NCBI GenBank assembly: GCA_041689615.1
Contig: JBDNFW010000001.1
Span: forward strand, 1-59,923
Length of the DNA: 59,923 bases
Direction of reading: 5' to 3'
Source of the DNA: UBA7359 sp041689615
GTDB lineage: Bacteria; Pseudomonadota; Gammaproteobacteria; Eutrophobiales; Eutrophobiaceae
Shown here: in pieces, positions 53,230 to 59,923 of the stretch
Position numbering within the stretch: the first letter of the stretch is position 1
Layout: each line of letters starts with the position of its first letter
Translations under genes and position numbers: made by a program
The notes under the pieces: generated by a model
Seen by the model: the letters and a program-made list of their open reading frames with translations, nothing else
Told to the model about the DNA's origin: nothing
Database searches by the model: none

Positions 53230-54921
53230 ATGCTTGTCACTCCTGATTCACAAGCAATTTCGGACGCAGTTATTTATAAAACCAATTCATTTGTGTTTTC
53301 TAAATGGAATAGTGCTTTAGTTGTACTATCACTTTTATTTAGTATTCCTTTAGTCATTGTATTGGGTTCACTCTTCTTTCCTGAAACAGAAGCATGGTCG
53401 CACTTAGCTGACACTGTTTTAACGGATTATATTTTCAACTCACTGATGCTATTAATCGGCGTCGCTTTTTTTAGTGTGATACTGGGTGTTATTCCTGCCT
53501 GGTTGGTAACCATGTATCGCTTTCCTTTCAGCCGTTATCTTGAATGGGCATTGTTATTACCGATGGCAATGCCAGCTTATATTATTGCTTATAGTTATAC
53601 CGGCATGCTTGATGTGGCTGGCCCGTTACAAACTTCAATTAGAGAAGTAACCGGTTGGCAGTATCGTGATTACTGGTTTCCTGAAGTACGTTCTTTGGGT
53701 GGTGCAATAACTATGTTGTCTCTAGTGTTATACCCTTATGTTTATTTATTAGCGCGCGCCGCGTTTATTGAGCAATCAATTTGTGTTTTAGAAGTTTCAA
53801 GAACGCTGGGTTGTAATGCTGTCGATGCGTTTCGACGTGTTGCCTTACCATTGGCGCGTCCGGCAATTATGGTTGGCTTATCTTTAGTTGTGATGGAAAC
53901 ACTGGCGGATTACGGCACGGTTCAATACTTTGGTGTGTCTACATTTACTACCGGTATATTCCGTACATGGTTTGGCCTGGGTAATAGTATGGCGGCTGCG
54001 CAATTGTCGGCTTTATTGTTGTTATTTGTTGCTGTTTTTTTATATCTGGAAAAACGTTCTCGTAGGCAAGCCCGTTTTCATCATACCAGCAGTCGTTACA
54101 GTAATTTACTGCAACAACAATTAAATAAAGGCGCAGGATTGTGCGCACTGACTTTTTGTGCCTTACCGATGATATTAGGTTTTATTATTCCTGTTAGTTA
54201 TTTAATTGATATGGCATTAGATACGTATTTGCACATACTCAATAAAGATTTTTATTTATTGTTGTTTAATAGTTTATCGTTAGCTTTTGCGACAGCCATT
54301 CTGGCATTGTTGATTGCTTTGTTTATGGCGTATTCAAATAGAAATAGAAATTCATCCGTTAATCGTTTTTTGGTGCGTTTTGTTAGTATGGGTTACGCTA
54401 TTCCTGGCACAGTGGTCGCCGTGGGTGTTTTAGTCCCGTTTGCATGGTTTGATAATACTTTAGATGCTTTTTTAACTGAACATTTTAATATCAGTAGTGG
54501 TTTATTAATTAGTGGCACAATTGTGACATTAATCTTTGCTTATTTGACGCGTTTTCTTGCGGTCTCAATCAATACAGTCGAGGCAGCATTGGGGAAAATA
54601 AAACCGGTTATGGATGAAGTTGCAAAAACAACAGGTATGTCGTCTGGCGGTATTATTAAACGTATTCATATACCAATGATGCGCGGTAGTTTATTAACAG
54701 CATTATTATTAGTGTTTGTTGATGTGTTAAAAGAATTGCCCGCAACATTAATATTACGCCCATTTAATTTTAATACTCTGGCAGTTCGTGCTTATGAACT
54801 AGCTAATGAAGAACGTTTGGCCGCTGCTGCTGTTCCTGCACTTGCTATTGTGCTTGCGGGTATTATTCCGGTTATTATGATCAGTAACTCAATTTCACGT
54901 TCCCGTGCTGGCAATGAATAA
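53230..54921 (+). CDS. fbpB: Ferric-iron ABC transporter permease (double-length)
   Basis: The 563-residue protein is two permease halves fused, each with about six spans. The EAA loops are SRTLGCNAVDAFRRVALPLARPA in the first half and AKTTGMSSGGIIKRIHIPMMRGS in the second (only core residues quoted by position). FbpB and SfuB are normally so built. It overlaps fbpC by eight bases. Confidence 0.93.
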   Translation: MLVTPDSQAISDAVIYKTNSFVFSKWNSALVVLSLLFSIPLVIVLGSLFFPETEAWSHLADTVLTDYIFNSLMLLIGVAFFSVILGVIPAWLVTMYRFPFSRYLEWALLLPMAMPAYIIAYSYTGMLDVAGPLQTSIREVTGWQYRDYWFPEVRSLGGAITMLSLVLYPYVYLLARAAFIEQSICVLEVSRTLGCNAVDAFRRVALPLARPAIMVGLSLVVMETLADYGTVQYFGVSTFTTGIFRTWFGLGNSMAAAQLSALLLLFVAVFLYLEKRSRRQARFHHTSSRYSNLLQQQLNKGAGLCALTFCALPMILGFIIPVSYLIDMALDTYLHILNKDFYLLLFNSLSLAFATAILALLIALFMAYSNRNRNSSVNRFLVRFVSMGYAIPGTVVAVGVLVPFAWFDNTLDAFLTEHFNISSGLLISGTIVTLIFAYLTRFLAVSINTVEAALGKIKPVMDEVAKTTGMSSGGIIKRIHIPMMRGSLLTALLLVFVDVLKELPATLILRPFNFNTLAVRAYELANEERLAAAAVPALAIVLAGIIPVIMISNSISRSRAGNE

Positions 54922-55963
54922 AGCGATAAACATAAATGATGTGTCAGTCTCGATAGAAGGCCGTAGCATTCTGGAAAATATTTCCTTTGGTCTGGAAGAA
55001 GCGGGGATCGCTTGTTTGCTTGGGCCAAGCGGTTGCGGTAAGACAACCTTATTACGTTGTATTGCCGGTTTTGAAAAACAACATCAGGGCGAAGTCTGGA
55101 TCAAAGGCGTTAGAGTTAGTAATCCAACACATCATCTTCCGGTGGAACAGCGACAAATCGGCATGGTGTTCCAGGATTATGCCTTGTTTCCGCATATGAG
55201 CGTGGCAGATAACATTACCTTTGGTTTAAATAATCAGAATGCAAAAACAGTAAAGCAACGTCTAGATGAATTAGTTGAATTACTATCGCTACAAAAACAC
55301 GTTAATAAATATCCACATAATTTATCCGGCGGTCAACAACAACGCGTTGCGCTGGCAAGAGCAATGGCACCACGTCCCGGAGTTTTATTACTGGATGAAC
55401 CTTTCGCTAGTCTTGATGTTGAATTACGAGAACAAATTGCACGCGAACTTCGTCAAATTATAAAAAAGGATGGTATTACCACTATTATGGTGAGCCACAA
55501 TCAACTTGAAGCCTTTGCCATGGCGGATGTGATAGGTGTAATGAATGAGGGACGTTTATTACAGTGGGATAAGGCATTCAAGCTTTACCATGAACCAGAA
55601 ACATCTGAAGTCGCTAATTTTGTAGGTGAAGGAGTATTTATTCCTGGTGTAGTCATTAATGAAAAAGAAGTGAAGACTGAAATTGGTAATATACAAGGTG
55701 TTACGCCGCATGGAGTAGCGCTTGGAAAGAAGGTCACCGTTTTGATCCGACCCGATGATATTTTGCATGATGATGACAGCAAAATGACGGCGCGTGTTAA
55801 GGATAAGGCTTTTAGAGGGGCGGAGTTCTTATATACGCTTGAGCTGGAAACAGGTGTGCGCTTGTTGAGTCTGGTGCCTAGTCATCATAATCATCCTGTC
55901 AATGAGCCAATTGGCATACGCCTTGAAATAGATCATCTGGTGATTTTCCCTCAAATTGACTAA
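54914..55963 (+). CDS. fbpC: Ferric-iron ABC transporter ATPase
   Basis: The ABC protein has GPSGCGKTTLLRCIAG (Walker A), NLSGGQQQRVALARAMA (signature), LLLDEPFASLD (Walker B) and a C-terminal TOBE-like domain (VTVLIRPDDIL). The start ATG at 54914 overlaps the fbpB stop (ATGAATAA), so translation is coupled; a GTG nine bases upstream is an alternative. Confidence 0.94.
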   Translation: MNKAININDVSVSIEGRSILENISFGLEEAGIACLLGPSGCGKTTLLRCIAGFEKQHQGEVWIKGVRVSNPTHHLPVEQRQIGMVFQDYALFPHMSVADNITFGLNNQNAKTVKQRLDELVELLSLQKHVNKYPHNLSGGQQQRVALARAMAPRPGVLLLDEPFASLDVELREQIARELRQIIKKDGITTIMVSHNQLEAFAMADVIGVMNEGRLLQWDKAFKLYHEPETSEVANFVGEGVFIPGVVINEKEVKTEIGNIQGVTPHGVALGKKVTVLIRPDDILHDDDSKMTARVKDKAFRGAEFLYTLELETGVRLLSLVPSHHNHPVNEPIGIRLEIDHLVIFPQID

Positions 55964-56092
55964 CAAGAATAACTAAATTATTTTCCGGGTAGCGCATAGC
56001 CATTCCCTGTCTTAAACTTAGGGTTAACAGATTCTGTAATAATCCTGACTTAAAACCTTAATAAAAAGCAATAATAATGAGTGACAAAAGTA

Positions 56093-56476
56093 ATGAACGT
56101 ACCCGCTGATTTAAAATACACCAATACGCATACCTGGCTAGAAGATATGGGCGATAGTAAGTATCGCGTCGGAATCACGGATTTTGCCCAGGACGAGTTA
56201 GGCGACATTGTTTATGTCGAGCCGCCAGAAGTCGATCGACAATATGCGCAGATTGAAGAATGCGCTGTAGTTGAGTCAGTTAAATCGACTTCCGATATTT
56301 ATTGTCCGTTAAGCGGTGTTGTTGTCGAAGTCAATCCGGCATTAGAAGAAACACCCGAGATAGTAAATGCAGAACCTTATAGTGATGGCTGGATTTTTAT
56401 AATAAAAGCGAGTGATATTTCCGAGCTGGATGAATTAATTGATGCGGATGAATATACTGAATTAACGGAAGAATAA
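56093..56476 (+). CDS. gcvH: Glycine-cleavage system H protein
   Basis: This lipoyl carrier starts MNVPADLKYTNTHTWLED. Lysine 64 in VESVKSTSD is the lipoylation site, and the C-terminal ADEYTELTEE fits GcvH. An in-frame GTG 12 bases upstream is an alternative start. gcvT, gcvP and lipB are not adjacent; the gene stands with tpx, so it might serve lipoyl relay as well as glycine cleavage. Confidence 0.93.
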   Translation: MNVPADLKYTNTHTWLEDMGDSKYRVGITDFAQDELGDIVYVEPPEVDRQYAQIEECAVVESVKSTSDIYCPLSGVVVEVNPALEETPEIVNAEPYSDGWIFIIKASDISELDELIDADEYTELTEE

Positions 56477-56482
56477 TAAAAC

Positions 56483-56980
56483 ATGGCTAAAATAACGTTA
56501 CAAGGAAAAGATATTAATACGAATGGCGACTTGCCAAAAGCGGGTGATGATGCACCGGATTTTTCATTGGTCAATGCCAAGCTTGGTGATGTTTCATTAT
56601 CAAGTTATAAAGGTAAGAAAAAGCTATTAAACATCGTCCCCAGTCTGGATACAGGCACATGCGCTACTTCAACAAAAAAATTCAATGATGCAGCCAAAAA
56701 AAAATCAGATGTTGCTTTCTTAATGGTATCGGCCGACTTACCATTTGCAGCAGCGCGATTTTGCTCAGCAGAAGGCACGAATAATGTTGTTGCTTTATCG
56801 ATGATGCGTTCGCGTAAGTTTGCCAAAGACTATGGTGTCTTAATCGAAGATGGACCTTTGGCAGGTATAACGGCACGTGCCGTTGTCGTCATCGATGAAA
56901 ATGACAAAGTCATTTATTCAGAACTTGTCTCAGAAATTGCAGATGAACCAAATTATGATGCCGCACTTGCAGCGTTATAA
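56483..56980 (+). CDS. tpx: Thiol peroxidase (Tpx)
   Basis: This atypical 2-Cys peroxiredoxin has peroxidatic C60 (SLDTGTCATSTKKF) and resolving C94 (FAAARFCSAEG) at the Tpx spacing. It reduces lipid and alkyl peroxides in periplasm or cytosol; no signal peptide is seen. It begins six bases after gcvH, so co-transcription is likely. Confidence 0.95.
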   Translation: MAKITLQGKDINTNGDLPKAGDDAPDFSLVNAKLGDVSLSSYKGKKKLLNIVPSLDTGTCATSTKKFNDAAKKKSDVAFLMVSADLPFAAARFCSAEGTNNVVALSMMRSRKFAKDYGVLIEDGPLAGITARAVVVIDENDKVIYSELVSEIADEPNYDAALAAL

Positions 56981-57028
56981 TCTAAAACATAATTCATAAT
57001 AGTTTTTTAATAAGGACATTAATACTTT

Positions 57029-57394
57029 ATGGCCTCGCAAGGTAACACCGATCTTAGTCGGCTTATTAAAGCAACCAGGTTTTCCTGTCAGGGCTTCAAA
57101 GCCGCGTTCGCAAATGAAGCCGCATTCCGACAAGAAGTATTTCTCGCAATCGTATTAATACCTCTGGGTTATTACCTTGGCAGTAGTGGTATTGAACGAG
57201 CACTACTTATCAGTGTTGTTTTACTGGTTCCAATCATTGAATTAATAAACTCAGCTATAGAAGCGATTGTTGATCGGGTTAGTACCGAAAAACATGAGCT
57301 CTCTGGAAGAGCAAAAGACATAGGTTCAGCTGCCGTATTACTTTCTTTAATTAATGCCGCTGTTGTTTGGACTCTGGTGTTATTAGATTTCTAA
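57029..57394 (+). CDS. dgkA: Diacylglycerol kinase
   Basis: The 121-residue protein has the small integral-membrane kinase features: GFKAAFANEAAFRQEVFLA, and EIINSAIEAIVDRVSTEKHELSGRAKDIGSAAV, here reading ELINSAIEAIVDRV, with the catalytic Glu and DGSA-like GSAAV segment. Three spans recycle diacylglycerol from lipid turnover. Confidence 0.95.
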   Translation: MASQGNTDLSRLIKATRFSCQGFKAAFANEAAFRQEVFLAIVLIPLGYYLGSSGIERALLISVVLLVPIIELINSAIEAIVDRVSTEKHELSGRAKDIGSAAVLLSLINAAVVWTLVLLDF

Positions 57395-57433
57395 ATGTTG
57401 TAATCAAGTTCTTTTTATCTTATCTAAGCTACT

Positions 57434-57471
57434 CTATACTGATATTTTTAATATACGGTATTGGAGTATAG
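57434..57471 (+). promoter_or_regulatory. Inverted repeat immediately before the alternative oxidase gene
   Basis: CTATACT (57434-57440) and AGTATAG (57465-57471) enclose ATATTTTTAATAT. The right arm ends three bases before the aox ATG, so it may be an operator or translation-controlling stem. No NsrR or FNR consensus is evident. Confidence 0.4.
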
Positions 57472-57474
57472 ATT

Positions 57475-58095
57475 ATGTCTGATGAAGAATTACTCGAGCT
57501 GCACCATGAAGCAAAAGATTTCTCTGATCGAATAGCCAAAGCCTTCACCAAATTTTTACGCTTCTTCGCAGATGTATTCTTTGCCAAGCGATACGGTCAT
57601 CGTGCTGTTGTTCTGGAAACCGTTGCTGCTGTGCCCGGTATGGTTGCTGGTGCTCTCCAACATTTACGTGCTTTGCGTCGTATGGAAACTGATCGTGGAT
57701 GGATCAGAATATTACTTGAAGAGGCAGAAAATGAACGTATGCATTTAATGACATTTGTTCATATTGCACAACCGTCACCGTTTGAACGTTTCCTGATTTT
57801 ACTTGCTCAAGGTATTTTCTATAATTTATTTTTTCTGATTTATATTTGTTCATCAAAAACGGCACATCGTATTGTTGGCTACTTCGAAGAAGAAGCAGTT
57901 TATAGTTATACTGAATATCTTGCAGGTATCGATGATGGTACTCACGAAAATGTTCCGGCGCCACAGATCGCAATTGATTACTGGAATCTTTCTGCCGATG
58001 CTAAATTAAGAGATGTCGTTATAGCCGTTAGAAATGACGAAGCTCATCATCGCGATGTGAACCATAAATTTGCTGATGAGTTAGCTGAAGCTTAA
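57475..58095 (+). CDS. aox: Alternative oxidase (cyanide-insensitive ubiquinol oxidase)
   Basis: The 206-residue di-iron protein has the four AOX ligand motifs: LET (E48), NERMH (E87, H90), FEEEA (E138-E140, canonical LEEEA) and NDEAHH (E189, H192, canonical RADEAHH). Hydrophobic stretches near 47-62 and 104-124 would lie in the membrane face. AOX passes quinol electrons to oxygen without pumping protons. It is uncommon in bacteria. It is monocistronic, separated from dgkA by 80 bases. Confidence 0.95.
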   Translation: MSDEELLELHHEAKDFSDRIAKAFTKFLRFFADVFFAKRYGHRAVVLETVAAVPGMVAGALQHLRALRRMETDRGWIRILLEEAENERMHLMTFVHIAQPSPFERFLILLAQGIFYNLFFLIYICSSKTAHRIVGYFEEEAVYSYTEYLAGIDDGTHENVPAPQIAIDYWNLSADAKLRDVVIAVRNDEAHHRDVNHKFADELAEA

Positions 58096-58139
58096 ATGCA
58101 TCAACTAAACAGAGATTTTGAATGATGCTGCTTTCGACT

Positions 58140-58297
58140 CAGACTGTGTGAAAACGTGAAAATGTAACTAAAATATTTAAACATTCCCCACTTACTCTAT
58201 TCCATGATCAAGTTATAGGGATAAGCTCTATAAAACTGCCTGTTATACAATTCATAGTCCCACATTTAAAAATAGAAATTTGTTTTCACACAGTCTG
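58140..58297. mobile_element. MITE with 16-bp terminal inverted repeats
   Basis: CAGACTGTGTGAAAAC at 58140-58155 pairs with GTTTTCACACAGTCTG at 58282-58297. Flanking GACT (58136-58139 and 58298-58301) looks like a 4-bp target duplication. No transposase is encoded in the 158 bp, so it is a non-autonomous element mobilised by an IS elsewhere. GACTGTGTGAAAAC-type ends are seen in several DDE-transposase IS families; I do not assign one. Confidence 0.83.
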
Positions 58298-58347
58298 GAC
58301 TCATAGCAGCAGTTTCGAATAATATAATATAGCTTCTGCTTTCCAGC

Positions 58348-58431
58348 GTTAGCGGTCAGATGCGTTACTAGATAAAAATCAATTAAAATTGCACATTCGT
58401 GACAAACTTCAATAAAAAAATGTCCGCTAAC
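58348..58431. repeat. GTTAGCGG/CCGCTAAC inverted pair
   Basis: GTTAGCGG at 58348-58355 and CCGCTAAC at 58424-58431 form an inverted repeat, both next to CCAGCG. They resemble integron cores pointing inwards, but neither obeys the GTTRRRY consensus. It may be a decayed cassette boundary or a plain repeat. No gene is seen in the stretch. Confidence 0.3.
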
Positions 58432-58530
58432 AAAATTCCAGCGTGTTTTATAAGTCTTTGAAGTTAAGTAAATATAAGCCTCAATTCAGAGAACGCTATA
58501 TTTAGGGTAACACTCTCAAAATGGATAATA

Positions 58531-58677
58531 AAAACAGCCAAGTGGACACCTTGGATAAATAGGTACTATACTAAATTTTATTCCTATCACATTGAAACAA
58601 CGAGGTTTTTTATCATGTTACCTTTCAGTTCCTATAATAGGTTAGCAGACAAAGTGTCACTTAACTTCTAGTTATGC
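58531..58677 (+). other. attI-like platform, copy B
   Basis: This is the second copy of the 147-bp segment, in inverted orientation to copy A (1362-1508). TTGAAACAA, GAGGTTTTT, ATCATG, TATAAT and GACAAAGTGTC are shared in register. The terminal core reads GTTATGC (58671-58677), not GTTAGGC, so no cassette seems inserted and it may be inactive. hsdM follows 161 bases downstream. No integrase gene is adjacent. Confidence 0.6.
58615..58671 (+). CDS. Short leader ORF in platform B (18 aa)
   Basis: The ORF reads MLPFSSYNRLADKVSLNF and ends in TAG, whose G starts the GTTATGC core. GAGG lies before the ATG as in copy A. The frame and length are kept although 40% of bases in it differ, which hints at selection on the frame, on the RNA, or on the DNA site. 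Confidence 0.45.
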   Translation: MLPFSSYNRLADKVSLNF

Positions 58678-58838
58678 ATTCTTTGAGAGAACTCGTCTTG
58701 GTAATAGAATAGTGACCGCAAAGTATTAGACTTCTCCGTCTGCTACAACTAATTAGATTAGGGTATCTTAGCTCGTTATAATGCCAAGCTGGTTATGAGC
58801 TGATGGCTATTTAAAACGTATTTTAACAGGACAACACA

Positions 58839-59923
<1,085 letters not shown>

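Overview
The window looks like a chromosomal segment from a low-GC gammaproteobacterium. The gene neighbourhoods are typical of that class: gshB-tonB-yqgE-ruvX-pyrR-pyrB-pyrC', hemC-hemD/X-hemY, moxR-DUF58-transglutaminase, engB beside a diheme cytochrome c4 and dsbA, and purK-purE. A phosphoribulokinase suggests a Calvin-cycle autotroph. A pqqA precursor-peptide gene suggests use of a PQQ-dependent dehydrogenase, so a methylotrophic or sulfur/chemo-autotrophic lineage is plausible. I cannot name a genus.

Layout. 1-1508 is the end of an integron-type cassette array read on the minus strand: an attC site, a hypothetical cassette gene, a phosphoribosyltransferase/SLOG-like gene pair, and an attI-like platform with a short leader ORF but no integrase. 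1839-10118 (minus) is a long run: trmB-like methyltransferase, pyrK, inactive dihydroorotase homologue pyrC', pyrB, pyrR, ruvX, yqgE, a lipoprotein, an encapsulated-ferritin-type protein, tonB and gshB. 10240-14254 (plus) is haem synthesis, with a hemD-hemX fusion. 14485-17139 (minus) holds a ferredoxin-type reductase, a ParA ATPase and phosphoribulokinase. A 177-bp inverted-repeat element precedes msbA. 19458-25734 (minus) holds a cNMP-binding/GGDEF protein, transglutaminase, DUF58, MoxR and PmbA; uvrD follows on the plus strand. 28.2-39.9 kb is mixed: a frameshifted gene, an orphan TRAP binding lipoprotein, cytochromes, HDOD and GGDEF proteins, purEK, an isolated pqqA with a sigma-54-like promoter, dsbA and engB. 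40.4-48.6 kb (minus) is housekeeping: M48 protease, nuclease, rpmE, xthA, prlC, GIDE/lemA. 48.8-56.0 kb (plus) is an iron block: bfr, bfd, a TonB-dependent receptor and fbpABC, with Fur-box-like sites. gcvH, tpx, dgkA and an alternative oxidase follow. The right end (58.1-59.9 kb) is accessory: a 158-bp MITE, a second copy of the attI-like platform, and a type I methylase (hsdM) running off the end.

The most unusual observation is that both window ends carry a 147-bp segment that aligns without gaps (about 72% by my hand count) and faces outward. Each encodes an 18-residue leader ORF of identical length whose stop codon runs into an integron-type core site. The second is the stand-alone pqqA gene with its own regulated-looking promoter. 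Iron handling is a recurrent theme: two ferritin-type proteins, bfd, tonB, a receptor and a ferric ABC importer.

All calls come from reading the sequence. No database search or alignment program was run, so family names rest on recognised motifs and percentages are hand counts.
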